A stretch of DNA of 64,000 nucleotides from Pseudomonas poae (GTDB taxonomy: Bacteria > Pseudomonadota > Gammaproteobacteria > Pseudomonadales > Pseudomonadaceae), in assembly GCF_001439785.1 (NCBI RefSeq), contig NZ_JYLI01000003.1, forward strand, positions 1-64,000. The letters run 5' to 3'. Numbering within the stretch: position 1 is the first letter of the stretch; each line of letters begins with the position of its first letter. Under the pieces are notes generated by a model. That model did no database searches and had not been told where the DNA came from. It saw only the letters and a list, made by a program, of their open reading frames with translations. A program made the position numbers and the translations under genes. This document shows, in pieces, positions 18,108 through 30,473 of the stretch.

Positions 18108-19478
18108 TCAGGTCAAAAAGTGCCAAAGCACCAGCGTACCCACCAGCCCCACCACCGAAACAATCGTTTGCAGCACCGACCATACCCAGATGGTCTGCTT
18201 CAACTGCAGGCCGAAATACTCGCGCACCATCCAGAAGCCAGCGTCATTGACGTGACAGAAGAACACCGAGCCTGCGCCAATCGCCAGCGCTACCAGTGAG
18301 CTTTGTGTGGCGGCCAGTCCCGCCATCATCGGCGCGAGGATCCCTGCCGTGGTGGTGGTCGCGACCGTCGCCGAACCGGTGGCCTGACGCAGCGCCACGG
18401 CGATCAACCACGCCAGCAGCAGATAAGGCATGTGTGCGCCTTCGGCGACCTTGCTGATGGTCTGGCTGACGCCCGCGTCCAGCAGGGTCTGCTTGAGGCC
18501 GCCACCGGCGCCGATGGTCAACAGCAGCACTGCGATGGGGGCGATGGCTTTGCGCAAGGTGTTGCCGACGTCGGCGCGCGGCATGCCGGCGGCCCAGCCC
18601 AGACAGATCACCGCGGCGATCACCGCCAGGGCGAGGGCGATCAGCGGTTCGCCGAGGAACTTCAACGTCAGGCCCAGGGTGCTTTCCGTCGGCAGGGCGA
18701 CTTTGGCCAGTGTGCTGCCCAGCATCAGAATCACTGGCAACAGAATAATCAGCAACGACACCGCAAAGCTGGGTTGGCGCGGCGCCTTGGGCGGTGCGCT
18801 GAACAACGCGCCGATGTCGGCCGGGGCATCCACGTGCAGGCGCCTGGACAGCCAGTTGCCATAGATCGGGCCGGCGAGTATTACCGCGGGCACGGCCAGG
18901 CAAAAACCCAGCAACATGGTCAGGCCCAGGTCGGCATGCAGCGCACCCACTGCGATCAGCGGCCCCGGATGCGGCGGCATCAGGGCGTGCAGGGTGGTCA
19001 TGCCGGCCAGGGCTGGAATGGCGATTTTCAGCAACGGCTGATTCGAACGCTTGGCCATCACAAAGATGATCGGCACCATCATCACCAGACCCACTTCGAA
19101 AAACAGCGGCAAGCCGATCACCATCGCCACCAGCGCCATCACCCACGGCAGTGACTTGCCTTTGCCCAGCCCGAGCAGGGTGGTGGCGATACGGTCGGCC
19201 GCGCCGGATTCGGCCATCAGCGCGCCGAGCATCGCGCCCAGCGCAATAATGATCCCGGCCTCGCCGAGAATCGCCCCGGCGCCTTTGCTGAAGGCCTTGG
19301 CGACTTCCTCCGGCGGCAGCCCGGCTCCGACGCCTGCGATGAATGTACCGATCAGAATCGATAGAAACGGCGGCAGCCTGGTCGCGCTGATCAACACGAT
19401 GATGCTGGCGATGACCAGCAGGACGCAGAGCATGAGGCGTGTGTCGTGAAACATCCACGCGGCAGTCGATAACTCCAA
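18108..19478 (-). CDS. GntP-family permease (gluconate or related sugar acid)
   Basis: This 456-residue membrane protein has 12-14 hydrophobic segments. The GntP blocks 'AMLGALMAESGAADRI', 'MPPHPGPLIAVGALHADLG' and 'HVNDAGFWMVREYFGL' are present. The family imports gluconate, glycerate or similar sugar acids with protons. The start is the TTG at 19478, chosen because an AAGGAG ribosome binding site lies about eight bases upstream; the next ATG is eight codons in. No sugar-acid kinase or regulator is adjacent. Confidence 0.87.
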   Translation of the reverse strand: MELSTAAWMFHDTRLMLCVLLVIASIIVLISATRLPPFLSILIGTFIAGVGAGLPPEEVAKAFSKGAGAILGEAGIIIALGAMLGALMAESGAADRIATTLLGLGKGKSLPWVMALVAMVIGLPLFFEVGLVMMVPIIFVMAKRSNQPLLKIAIPALAGMTTLHALMPPHPGPLIAVGALHADLGLTMLLGFCLAVPAVILAGPIYGNWLSRRLHVDAPADIGALFSAPPKAPRQPSFAVSLLIILLPVILMLGSTLAKVALPTESTLGLTLKFLGEPLIALALAVIAAVICLGWAAGMPRADVGNTLRKAIAPIAVLLLTIGAGGGLKQTLLDAGVSQTISKVAEGAHMPYLLLAWLIAVALRQATGSATVATTTTAGILAPMMAGLAATQSSLVALAIGAGSVFFCHVNDAGFWMVREYFGLQLKQTIWVWSVLQTIVSVVGLVGTLVLWHFLT

Positions 19479-19691
19479 AACAAGACTCCTTGGCGAGCGG
19501 CTTGATTAATATGTTTCTTTATATTTCTTCGAAAAAGCATACCTGATAAGGCAGCGGTAGAGCGCTGATGGGCATTTTTGGTGCGATCAAAATTGCGGGC
19601 GGTTGGCGCCAGGATGACAATTTTGCAACCCATGCCGAGGATTTGGCCTATAGCTCTATGATCAGCCGCACCGACATCGCGAGGACATTCA

Positions 19692-20597
19692 ATGAGCGCA
19701 GGACATCAGCATGCCCAGGTACGCGCTGGTCACGAACGCAAGTTATGGATTGCCTTGTGCCTGACCAGCAGCTTCATGATTGCCGAGGTCATCGGCGCCT
19801 TTGTCACCGGCAGCCTGGCGCTGCTGTCCGACGCTGCACACATGATGACCGACGCCCTGGCCCTGGCGATTGCACTGGTGGCCATTCAGGTCGCCAAGCG
19901 CGCGGCCGACCGCAAGCGTACCTTTGGCTACGCGCGGTTCGAGATTCTCGCGGCGGCATTCAATGCGCTGCTGTTGTTTGCCGTGGCGTTCTACATTCTC
20001 TACGAGGCCTGGCAACGGTTGCGGGCGCCCGCCGAGATCCAGTCCACCGGCATGCTGGTGATCGCGCTGCTGGGGCTGATCGTCAATCTGGTTTCGATGC
20101 GCCTGCTCAGTTCGGCCAGCGACGAAAGCCTCAACGTCAAGGGTGCCTACCTGGAAGTGTGGAGCGACATGCTTGGGTCCATCGGCGTGATCATCGCGGC
20201 ACTGGTGATCATGTTCACCGGCTGGGGCTGGGTCGACTCGGTGGTGGCGGCGGCCATCGGTTTCTGGGTGCTGCCGCGTACCTGGACGCTGCTAAAGGAG
20301 AGCATGAACGTGCTGCTGCAGGGCGTGCCGCACGGCATTGATATCGATCAGGTCGAGCAGGGCATCCGCCGTGTGCCCGGCGTCGAGGACGTGCACGACC
20401 TTCACATCTGGGCCCTGACCAGCGGCAAGAATGTGCTGAGTGCCCACTTGGTGTCGGCGCCGACATCGGGCAGCGAACAGCAGATCCTCAGCCTGGTGAC
20501 GCAATTGCTGCACGAACAATTCGATATTTCCCACGTCACCTTGCAGGTCGAAAACGCGGGGTTCCATCACGATGAGCATGACGACCTGCATGCCTGA
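19692..20597 (+). CDS. czcD: CzcD, cation diffusion facilitator (Zn/Cd/Co efflux)
   Basis: This 301-residue CDF-family antiporter exports Zn2+, Cd2+ or Co2+ from the cytoplasm. Six membrane segments are visible; the metal site is formed by 'SDAAHMMTDALAL' (HxxxD, TM2) and 'LEVWSDMLGS' in TM5. A C-terminal cytoplasmic domain ends with the His-rich tail 'HHDEHDD'. It has a GAGG ribosome binding site and lies 111 bases before czcC on the same strand, so it may be co-regulated with czcCBA. Confidence 0.92.
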   Translation: MSAGHQHAQVRAGHERKLWIALCLTSSFMIAEVIGAFVTGSLALLSDAAHMMTDALALAIALVAIQVAKRAADRKRTFGYARFEILAAAFNALLLFAVAFYILYEAWQRLRAPAEIQSTGMLVIALLGLIVNLVSMRLLSSASDESLNVKGAYLEVWSDMLGSIGVIIAALVIMFTGWGWVDSVVAAAIGFWVLPRTWTLLKESMNVLLQGVPHGIDIDQVEQGIRRVPGVEDVHDLHIWALTSGKNVLSAHLVSAPTSGSEQQILSLVTQLLHEQFDISHVTLQVENAGFHHDEHDDLHA

Positions 20598-20708
20598 TCG
20601 TTTGCCTGTCAGATTTGTAATTTTGCCTCCACGACCCTGATAACTCGCGATAGCTACATTGCCCTCGCTGGGAACCCTCAGCGACTTCATGGGCGTGGAA
20701 CTTTCGTT

Positions 20709-21929
20709 ATGCACATTACCGTTAGATCACTGTTGGGGGCGACGGCGTTGTGGATGGCCGCAAGCGTTGCCCAGGCACAAACCCTCACCCTCGATGCAGC
20801 GCTGCGGACCGCCTTTGCCAACAACCCGGACCTGGCGGCTGCGCAATGGGAAATCGATATCGCCCAGGGCGGCCGTCAGCAGGCCGGGTTGATCCCCAAC
20901 CCGGTCGCCTCCTGGGATGCCGAAGACACCCGTCGCAATGCCCGTACCACCACTGTCAAACTCAGTCAGACCCTTGAACTGGGAGGCAAGCGCGATGCGC
21001 GAATTGACCTGGCCACCCAGGCCCAGGTCGCCGCGGCGCTGACGTTGGAGCAGCAGCGCAACAGCCTGCGTGCCGATGTAATCGACAGCTACTACGGCGC
21101 CCTGCGTGCTCAGGAGCGTCTGGCTTTGGCGCAGCGCTCACTGGCGCTTGCCGAGCGTGGGCTGGTAATTGCCAAGGGGCGGGTGAGCGCCGGCAAATCG
21201 TCACCAGTGGAAGCCACCCGAGCACAGGTGCAACTGTCGGAGATTCGCCTGGAGATGAACCGCGCGCAGGTCGGCCTTACCGATGCCTACCGCCGACTCG
21301 CCGCCAGCACCGGCAGCACGGCCCCGGACTTCGACGCTGTCGCCGCGCAAAAACAAGCCGCGCCGTCCCTGCCGCCCTGCGCGCAACTGCTGGCACGGGT
21401 CGAGCAAACCACGCAATTGCGACTGGCCGAACTGCGCATCCGCCAGGGCGAAGCCAGCGTGAGCCTGGAGAAAGCCCAGCGTATTCCTGACCTCGATGTG
21501 TCCATCGGTAGCCAGTACGACGCCAGTACCCGCGAGCGCATAAACCTTGTTGGCGTCTCGATACCGATCCCCTTGTTCAACCGCAACCAGGGCAACGTGC
21601 TCGCCGCCAACCGTCGCGCCGATCAGGCGCGCGACCTGCGCAACGCCGTCGAGCTGCGTTTGCGCGCCGAAACCCTTCAGGCCCTGGCCTTGTGGCGAAC
21701 CGCCAATACCGAAGTGCAGACCTTCAACCAACAGATCCTTCCCGCCGCGCAAAGCGCCGTGGACAGCGCGACCCGTGGCTTTGAAATGGGCAAGTTCAAC
21801 TTCCTCGACGTACTCGACGCCCAACGCACCCTGATTGCCGCCCGCACCCAATACCTCACGGCCACCGCTCAGGCGACCGACGCCTGGGTGCGCCTCGAGC
21901 GGATATACGGCGATCTCGTCCAGTTTTGA
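20709..21929 (+). CDS. czcC: CzcC, outer-membrane channel of the CzcCBA efflux pump
   Basis: This 406-residue TolC-like outer-membrane factor begins with a signal peptide (residues 1-24, ending 'SVAQAQT'). It carries two repeats of the outer-membrane efflux protein domain with long amphipathic helices, for example 'LDVLDAQRTLIAARTQYL' near the C-terminus. It forms the exit duct of the tripartite RND pump with the next two genes. Seventeen bases separate it from czcB. Confidence 0.9.
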   Translation: MHITVRSLLGATALWMAASVAQAQTLTLDAALRTAFANNPDLAAAQWEIDIAQGGRQQAGLIPNPVASWDAEDTRRNARTTTVKLSQTLELGGKRDARIDLATQAQVAAALTLEQQRNSLRADVIDSYYGALRAQERLALAQRSLALAERGLVIAKGRVSAGKSSPVEATRAQVQLSEIRLEMNRAQVGLTDAYRRLAASTGSTAPDFDAVAAQKQAAPSLPPCAQLLARVEQTTQLRLAELRIRQGEASVSLEKAQRIPDLDVSIGSQYDASTRERINLVGVSIPIPLFNRNQGNVLAANRRADQARDLRNAVELRLRAETLQALALWRTANTEVQTFNQQILPAAQSAVDSATRGFEMGKFNFLDVLDAQRTLIAARTQYLTATAQATDAWVRLERIYGDLVQF

Positions 21930-21946
21930 TTTTTCAGGAGCAACCC

Positions 21947-23059
21947 ATGAACACACCACACCGCGTGGCGCTCGCCATCGCGCTGATGTTGGCCTGGCCG
22001 GTGGCCGGCTTTGCCGATGGCGATGAAGAAGAAGGCAAGCTTGAACTGACCGAACAGCAGGTCCAGGCCGCCGGTATTCAGCTTGCCAAGGCCCAGCCCA
22101 GACCGATCAGCACGCTGCTGACGCTGCCGGGCGAAGTGCGCTTTGACGAAGACCGTACCTCGCACATTATTCCGCGCGCGCCGGGCGTGGTGGAGTCGGT
22201 CAGCGTCAACCTGGGCCAATCGGTGAAGCAGGGCCAATTGCTGGCGGTGATCGCCAGCCAGCAGATTTCCGATCAGCGTAGCGAGCTGGCCGCCAGCGAG
22301 CGGCGGGTCGAACTGGCGCGCATCACCTTCCAGCGCGAACGCCAGTTGTGGCAGGACAAAATTTCTGCCGAGCAGGACTATCTGCTGGCACGGCAGACGT
22401 TGCAAGAGGCCGAAATCGCGCGCAACAACGCCCGCCAGAAGATGACCGCCCTCAGCGGCAGCGCCGGCTCGGCTGGCGGCAATCGCTATGAACTGCGTGC
22501 GCCATTCGCCGGGGTAGTGGTGGAAAAACACCTGGGGGTCGGCGAGGTGGTCAGCGAGGCCAGCAACGCCTTCACCCTTTCGGACCTGTCCCAGGTGTGG
22601 GTCACGTTCGGGGTATTTCCCAAGGACCTGAACAAGGTCCGCGTCGGCAAGCCGGTGATTGTCAGCTCCACGGAAATGGGCACTCAGGTGCAAGGCACGG
22701 TGGCCTACGTGGGCAACCTGTTGGGCGAACAAACGCGGACCGCCACCGTGCGCGTCAGCGTGCCCAACCCCGACGATGCCTGGCGTCCGGGCCTGTTTGT
22801 GAGCGTGCAACTGGCCACCGATACCGCGCAGGCCAGGGTCACCGTGCCGCAGGAGGCGATTCAGACGGTCGAGGACAAACCCTCGGTATTCGAGCGTACC
22901 CCGAGCGGCTTCATCACCCGCCACGTGGAGCTGGGCATGCGTGAAAACGGCTACGTCGAGGTGCGCCAGGGACTCGACGCAGGGGTCCAGGTGGCCACCG
23001 TCGGCAGTTTTATCCTCAAGTCCGAACTGGGCAAAAGTTCGGCCGAGCACGGCCATTGA
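21947..23059 (+). CDS. czcB: CzcB, periplasmic adaptor of the CzcCBA pump
   Basis: This 370-residue membrane-fusion protein starts with a signal peptide (residues 1-22). It then shows the biotinyl-lipoyl-like half motifs ('VVESVSVNLGQSVKQGQLLA' and 'LRAPFAGVVVEKHLGVGE') flanking a helical hairpin at about residues 95-165, and a beta-barrel domain. The ATG at 21947 has the ribosome binding site CAGGAG. It links CzcC to CzcA in the periplasm. An acidic stretch 'DGDEEEG' right after the signal may bind metal, which is inference. Confidence 0.9.
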   Translation: MNTPHRVALAIALMLAWPVAGFADGDEEEGKLELTEQQVQAAGIQLAKAQPRPISTLLTLPGEVRFDEDRTSHIIPRAPGVVESVSVNLGQSVKQGQLLAVIASQQISDQRSELAASERRVELARITFQRERQLWQDKISAEQDYLLARQTLQEAEIARNNARQKMTALSGSAGSAGGNRYELRAPFAGVVVEKHLGVGEVVSEASNAFTLSDLSQVWVTFGVFPKDLNKVRVGKPVIVSSTEMGTQVQGTVAYVGNLLGEQTRTATVRVSVPNPDDAWRPGLFVSVQLATDTAQARVTVPQEAIQTVEDKPSVFERTPSGFITRHVELGMRENGYVEVRQGLDAGVQVATVGSFILKSELGKSSAEHGH

Positions 23060-26000
23060 TTTCGCGAGTGATTTTTCATGTTTGAGCGCCTTATTCAATT
23101 CGCCATCGAGCAGCGCGTCATTGTGCTGCTGGCGGTGCTGCTGATGGCCGGTGTCGGTATCGCCAGCTATCAGAAATTGCCCATCGACGCCGTGCCCGAT
23201 ATCACCAACGTGCAGGTGCAGATCAACTCGGCGGCGGTGGGGTTCTCGCCGCTGGAAACCGAGCAGCGCATCACCTTTCCCATCGAAACCGCCATGGCCG
23301 GGTTGCCCGGCCTGCAGCAGACGCGTTCGTTGTCGCGTTCGGGGTTGTCGCAGGTGACGGTGATTTTCAAGGACGGCACCGATCTGTTCTTTGCCCGGCA
23401 ATTGGTCAACGAGCGCCTGCAAGTGGCCCGCGAGCAATTGCCCGAGGGCATCGAGAGCGCCATGGGGCCGATTTCCACCGGGCTTGGGGAGATTTTCCTG
23501 TGGACCGTGGAGGCCGGGGAGGGCGCACGCAAGGACGATGGCACGCCCTACACGCCGACGGACCTGCGCGTGATCCAGGACTGGATCATCAAGCCGCAAT
23601 TGCGCAACGTGCCGGGCGTGGCGGAGATCAACACCATTGGCGGCTTCGCCAAGGAATACCAGATCGCCCCGGACCCCAAGCGCCTGGCGGCCTACAACCT
23701 CACGTTGAATGACCTGGTCACGGCGCTGGAGCGCAACAATGCCAACGTCGGTGCCGGCTATATCGAGCGCAGCGGCGAGCAGTTGTTGATCCGCGCACCG
23801 GGGCAGGTGGCGTCGATCGACGATATTGCCAATATCGTCATCACCTCGGCGGACGGCACGCCGATTCGCGTGCGTAATGTGGCGCAGGTCGAGATCGGCC
23901 GCGAGCTGCGCACCGGCGCGGCCACCGAGAACGGCCGCGAAGCGGTGCTGGGCACGGTGTTCATGCTGATCGGCGAGAACAGCCGCAGCGTGTCCCAGGC
24001 CGTGGCCAAGAAGCTCGAGGAAGTCAACCGTTCGCTGCCTGCAGGGGTGGTGGCGGTTACCGTCTACGACCGCACCAACCTGGTCGAAAAAGCCATTGCT
24101 ACGGTCAAGCGCAACCTCTTCGAGGGGGCGTTGCTGGTGGTGGCGGTGCTGTTCCTGTTCCTGGGCAATATCCGTGCGGCGCTGATCACGGCGATGGTTA
24201 TTCCGCTGGCGATGCTGTTCACCTTTACCGGCATGTTCACCAACAAAGTCAGCGCCAACCTCATGAGCCTTGGCGCGCTGGACTTCGGCATCATCGTTGA
24301 TGGCGCGGTGGTGATCGTCGAGAACTCGATCCGCCGCCTGGCCCATGCGCAACATCGACATGGCCGTCTGTTGACCCGCAGCGAGCGCCTGCATGAGGTA
24401 TTCGCCGCCGCCAGGGAGGCGCGGCGGGCGCTGATCTACGGGCAGTTGATCATCATGGTGGTGTACCTGCCGATCTTTGCGCTTACCGGTGTCGCCGGGA
24501 AGATGTTCCACCCCATGGCCTTCACCGTGGTAACCGCATTGCTGGGGGCGATGATTCTGTCGGTGACCTTCGTACCGGCGGCGATTGCGCTGTTTGTTAC
24601 CGGCAAGGTCAAGGAAGAGGAGAACCTGGTGATGCGCAGCGCGCGTCGGGTGTATGCGCCAGTACTGGATTGGGTGATGGCGCGTCGGCCGCTGGTGTTC
24701 GGCCTGGCCGTGCTGACCATCATCGGCACGGGGCTGGTGGCCAGCCGCATGGGCAGCGAATTCATCCCCAGTCTCAGTGAAGGCGACTTCGCCCAGCAGG
24801 CCTTGCGCGTACCTGGCACCAGCCTCACGCAATCGGTGCAGATGCAGCAGCGGCTGGAAAAAACCTTGCTGGCCCAAGTGCCGGAAATCGAGCGAGTGTT
24901 CGCGCGTACGGGCACGGCTGAGATTGCGTCCGACCCGATGCCGCCGAATATTTCCGACAGCTACCTGATGCTCAAACCGAAGGAGCAATGGCCCGACCCG
25001 AACAAATCCCGCGAGGAGGTGATCGCCGATATCCAGCGCGCCAGTGCGATAGTGCCGGGCAGCGCGTATGAACTGTCGCAACCTATCCAGCTGCGCTTCA
25101 ACGAGTTGATCTCAGGGGTGCGCAGCGATGTGGCGGTGAAAGTATTTGGTGATGACATGGCGGTGCTCAACAGCACCGCCAGCGAGATCGCCGAGACCTT
25201 GCGCAGGATTGACGGCGCCTCGGAGGTCAAGGTGGAGCAGACGTCCGGCTTGCCCGTGCTGACGATCAATATCGACCGCGAAAAGGCGGCGCGTTTTGGT
25301 ATCAATGCTGGCGATGTGCAGGACACCATTGCCGTTGCGGTCGGTGGACGCAAGGCCGGTACGCTGTATGAAGGTGACCGTCGATTTGACATGGTGGTAC
25401 GTTTGTCCGACACGCTGCGCACCGATATCGACGGACTGTCACGCCTGTTGATTCCCGTGCCGGCATTGGCGGGCAACCCTTCGGGGCAGTTGGGCTTCAT
25501 CGCGTTGTCCCAGGTCGCCAGCCTCGATCTGGTGCTGGGCCCCAATCAGGTCAGTCGCGAGAACGGCAAGCGCCTGGTTATCGTCAGCGCCAACGTGCGC
25601 GGACGGGATATCGGCTCGTTCGTGGAAGAAGCCGAGGCCTCGATCAGCAGCGGTGTGAAAGTGCCCGCAGGTTACTGGACCACCTGGGGTGGTCAGTTCG
25701 AGCAATTGAGGGAAGCCTCCGAGCGCCTGCGCATCGTGGTGCCAGTGGCGTTGCTGTTGGTGTTCGGCTTGTTGTTCATGATGTTCAACAACATCAAGGA
25801 CGGCTTGCTGGTGTTCACCGGCATTCCGTTCGCGCTGACCGGCGGAATCATGGCCTTGTGGCTGCGCGATATCCCGTTGTCGATCTCGGCGGGCGTGGGC
25901 TTTATCGCGTTGTCCGGTGTGGCGGTGCTCAACGGGCTGGTGATGATCGCCTTCATCCGCAACCTGCGCGAGGAAGGGCATTCGCTGTCGCTGGCGATCA

Positions 26001-26138
26001 ACGAAGGCGCCCTGACCCGACTGCGCCCGGTGTTGATGACAGCGCTGGTGGCGTCTCTTGGGTTTATCCCCATGGCCCTGGCCACCGGCACCGGTGCCGA
26101 GGTGCAGCGGCCGTTGGCCACGGTGGTCATCGGCGGGA

Positions 26139-27580
<1,442 letters not shown>

Positions 27581-27584
<4 letters not shown>

Positions 27585-28255
27585 TGGCGCGCCTCCAACA
27601 CATAGCCCACGCCGCGTATGGTGTGGATCAGCTTGACCTCGCTCTGGTCATCGACCTTGGCGCGCAGACGGCTGATGGACACTTCCACCACGTTGGTGTC
27701 GCAATCGAAGTTCATGTCCCATACCAGGGAAATGATCTGCGTGCGGGTCATCACCTCGCCACTCTGGCGCATCAACACATGCAGCAGCGCGAACTCCTTG
27801 GTGGTCAGGTCGATACGTCGGTTGCCGCGGTAGGCTCGATGCCGGCGCGGGTCCAACTCCAGGTCCGAAACGCGCAGCACCTCCGGCAGCGGAATATGTT
27901 CGCTGCGACGCAACAGGGTGCGCACGCGGGCCAGTAATTCGGGGAATTCAAAGGGCTTGACCAGGTAATCGTCGGCGCCCATGTCCAGGCCTTTGATCTT
28001 GTCTGCCAGGCGCCCGCGTGCCGTCAGCATCATCACGCGTTGGTTGCCATCGCGGCGTAATTGCTCGAGCACGCCCCAACCATCGGTGTTGGGCAAATTG
28101 ACATCAAGGATCACCAGTTCATAACTGTGTTGCCGCGCCAGGTGCAAGCCATCGATGCCGCTGGCGGCGCAGTCGACGACGTAACCGCTTTCGGTCAGGC
28201 CTTGCTGCAGGTAGTCGGCGGTTTTCTGCTCGTCCTCAACAACCAGGATGCGCAT
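27581..28255 (-). CDS. czcR: CzcR, heavy-metal response regulator (OmpR family)
   Basis: This 224-residue regulator has an N-terminal receiver domain with phospho-acceptor Asp51 in 'ELVILDVNLPNTDGWG' and the conserved Lys in 'YLVKPFEFPELLARV'. Its C-terminal winged-helix DNA-binding domain ends 'DTNVVEVSISRLRAKVDDQ...IRGVGYVLE'. It is the first gene of czcRS and very close to the CopR/CzcR/IrlR subgroup. Here czcRS converges on czcCBA, whereas in P. aeruginosa the two units are divergent. Confidence 0.93.
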
Positions 28256-28599
28256 AGGGATTTTCCTTCAAGAATAGGGAAATGATATGGCCTCACAGAA
28301 GGCTCTGAGTTAGCTGTAGGGGAAGTCTCAAACGTGAAGAGGCTTTAGGGTCAAGTGATGTAAGGCCAGTGCGACATTTGGCCGCTTAAGTTCAACGCAA
28401 AAAAAACGCCCCCGCAGGGGGCGTAAATATTCATCTCTGTTCCAAAGGAGCTATACAAAAGCCGCAGAGATGAAGGGTATCGAGTAAGCGAGTTTAAAAA
28501 TTGCAACTTAACGAGAAGGTGAGTTCGTTATTACAGTTCTGACAGGCTTGAATGTGTCAGCCGATGAAAGGCATCGCTACATGCATGTAAGGCGCGGGT
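28256..28599. other. Intergenic region between czcR and the OprD-family gene
   Basis: About 340 bases without a coding region. It holds the presumed czcRS promoter next to czcR and the terminator of the OprD-family gene at 28398-28425. A short inverted repeat (TTCATCTCTG at 28429-28438 with CAGAGATGAA) lies further right. I see no small gene. Confidence 0.6.
28398..28425 (-). terminator. Intrinsic terminator of the OprD-family porin gene
   Basis: On the minus strand the stem ACGCCCCC / GGGGGCGT with a short turn is followed by eight T residues. It lies about 175 bases after the porin stop. Confidence 0.85.
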
Positions 28600-29919
28600 T
28601 CAGAGTATGGCCAGCGGGTATTCGACGATAAGGCGGACTTCTTCCAGGTCCGCGTCGAACGCACTTGAACGGATGGTCGCCTGACGCAGCCTGAGGGACA
28701 AGTCCTTCAAATTACCGGTTTGCACCACGTACCGTGCTTCCACATCTCGCTCCCAACGGCTTTGCCCGGTCAGCGGGTTGCCTGCGGCATCATTGCGCAC
28801 ATACACCGAATTGGCGTTGCTGTAGTCGGCACCCGAGCCTCTGCCGTAGCGGGTCATGAACGAGAGACCGGGGATGCCGAAGGACTGCATGTCCAGGTCG
28901 TAGCGCACCATCCATGAGCGCTCCTTGGGCGAGTTGAAGTCGCTGTACTGCATGGAGTTTTCGAGGACGTTGGAGTCCGACTGGCGCAGGTAGTCGAAGT
29001 CGTTGTTGCCGTTGTTGCGCTGGTGCGAAACGGCCACGCGATGGGCGCCGACCTCCACCCCCAGACGCGCGCTCCAGATGTTGTTGTTCAATTCACCTCG
29101 CAGTTTGCGGCCTTCGTCTTTCACGTTGTAATAGTTGAAATTGCCAAACAGCGACACGTCCTCGCTCAGTGGATAGCTGGCGGTAGTGCCGAAGTAGTAC
29201 TGGTCCCAGGCATCCTTCAGGCGACTGCCATAGACGCTAGCGCTCAAGTGCGGGTTGAACTGGTAATCGCCGCCGAAATAACCGACCCAGGGTGAATCGA
29301 CCTTGCCCGCGTAAAACGTGGCGAACTCTTTGTTCCTGCCGCTCTGGGAGGGCTGGCTCATCCCGCTCAATTGCCCGCCCTGCAGGCTCAGGCCTTCAAA
29401 ACTGGTGTTCTGTACGGTGACGCCGCGAAAGCTTTCCGGCAACACGCGCGAGTCGCCAGCCGCCACGACGGGCGTGGCAGGGAACACATCGCCGGCCTTG
29501 ATCACCGTGTCCAGAAAGCGCAACTTCGCCGCGCCACCCACTTTGTTGTAGGTGCTTTCCGGTCTGTTGTTACTGTCTACCGGCATCACGCTGAATGAGC
29601 CCTTGCCGCCACTGCGGCCCCTGCCCGAATCGAGCCTGAGGCCATGCATGGCAAACGCGTCCAGGCCAAAGCCCACGGTGCCCTGGGTAAAGCCGGATTC
29701 GAATTTGCCGATCAGGCCCTGCGCCCAGGCTTCGGAATAACCATTGCCGGTAGGGCTGGATCGACCATTGCGCTCATCGCGATTGAAGTAAAAGTTGCGC
29801 ATCAACAGCTTGACGCTGCTGCCCTCGATAAAGCCCTCGGGATGCTCCTGTGCCGCCCCCGCTGCCAGCGGCAACGCGGCGCATAACGAGAGAGGCAGAG
29901 TCATTTTGCGGATATTCAT
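28600..29919 (-). CDS. OprD-family outer-membrane porin
   Basis: This 439-residue protein has a signal peptide (residues 1-23, 'LPLAAGAAQ') and the OprD-family opening 'GFIEGSSVKLLMRNFYFNRDER'. Alternating beta-strand patterns end in the C-terminal 'VEYPLAIL'. The family makes 18-stranded channels for amino acids or carboxylates. The ATG at 29919 with a CAGGAG ribosome binding site begins the signal peptide. Its position next to czcR is notable because CzcR regulates oprD in P. aeruginosa; regulation here is only suggested. Substrate unknown. Confidence 0.88.
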   Translation of the reverse strand: MNIRKMTLPLSLCAALPLAAGAAQEHPEGFIEGSSVKLLMRNFYFNRDERNGRSSPTGNGYSEAWAQGLIGKFESGFTQGTVGFGLDAFAMHGLRLDSGRGRSGGKGSFSVMPVDSNNRPESTYNKVGGAAKLRFLDTVIKAGDVFPATPVVAAGDSRVLPESFRGVTVQNTSFEGLSLQGGQLSGMSQPSQSGRNKEFATFYAGKVDSPWVGYFGGDYQFNPHLSASVYGSRLKDAWDQYYFGTTASYPLSEDVSLFGNFNYYNVKDEGRKLRGELNNNIWSARLGVEVGAHRVAVSHQRNNGNNDFDYLRQSDSNVLENSMQYSDFNSPKERSWMVRYDLDMQSFGIPGLSFMTRYGRGSGADYSNANSVYVRNDAAGNPLTGQSRWERDVEARYVVQTGNLKDLSLRLRQATIRSSAFDADLEEVRLIVEYPLAIL

Positions 29920-30140
29920 GTTCGCTCCTGAGTCTGGCAATAACCAGCTTTTTATTTATGAAGGTGGGCGTTGAAGTGCCCAGGGCGATAGTTGCAAACG
30001 GTGAATAACGACTGGGTGGCGCGAACATTACGATCCTGGAAAGTTACTGTTATCTATCAAATAAGTAATCTTGCGGTGACCCTGTCGTCAGGGTGGTTTG
30101 GATAGTCTCGACGCTGAACTTTTCAGTCGAGGAACGTGTA

Positions 30141-30461
30141 ATGAACTTACAGACAGTTGGCCTGGGTTTACTCGCTGCACTGCTGTCATCCGGCGCATTG
30201 GCGCAGGGGGAGCGCACTTATGCGGCGCTTCTGGAGGGGAATGAAAGAGCCATGGCGGCATACGCCGAGAAGAGAGGCCTGCCGGCACCTCAGGTGCAGG
30301 TGTATCGCTACGGCATGAATCTGGACATTGCCAAGGTAGTCAACATTTCGCCGCCGATCCGCTCGTGCAACGCGGTGCCGTCACGCATGACCTATTGGGA
30401 TTCGGCAGGAAAGCTCAACACCCTGGAGTATCAAGTGATGGGCGTATGCCGCATGAAGTGA
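30141..30461 (+). CDS. DUF2790 small exported protein
   Basis: This 106-residue protein has a signal peptide (residues 1-21, ending 'GALAQG'). The mature part carries the DUF2790 pattern 'YRYGMNLDIAKVV', 'CNAVPSRMTYWDSAGKLNTLEYQVMGVC' with two cysteines likely bridged. The ATG at 30141 follows GAGGAA. DUF2790 proteins are small periplasmic proteins of pseudomonads without a settled function, often near metal-response genes. It converges on the AraC-type gene. Confidence 0.82.
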   Translation: MNLQTVGLGLLAALLSSGALAQGERTYAALLEGNERAMAAYAEKRGLPAPQVQVYRYGMNLDIAKVVNISPPIRSCNAVPSRMTYWDSAGKLNTLEYQVMGVCRMK

Positions 30462-30473
30462 TGCGTCTGGGCC

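Noticed and set aside
21869..25081. 1070-codon minus-strand frame opposite czcB/czcA
   Set aside because: Spans two real genes in antisense and shows no family features.
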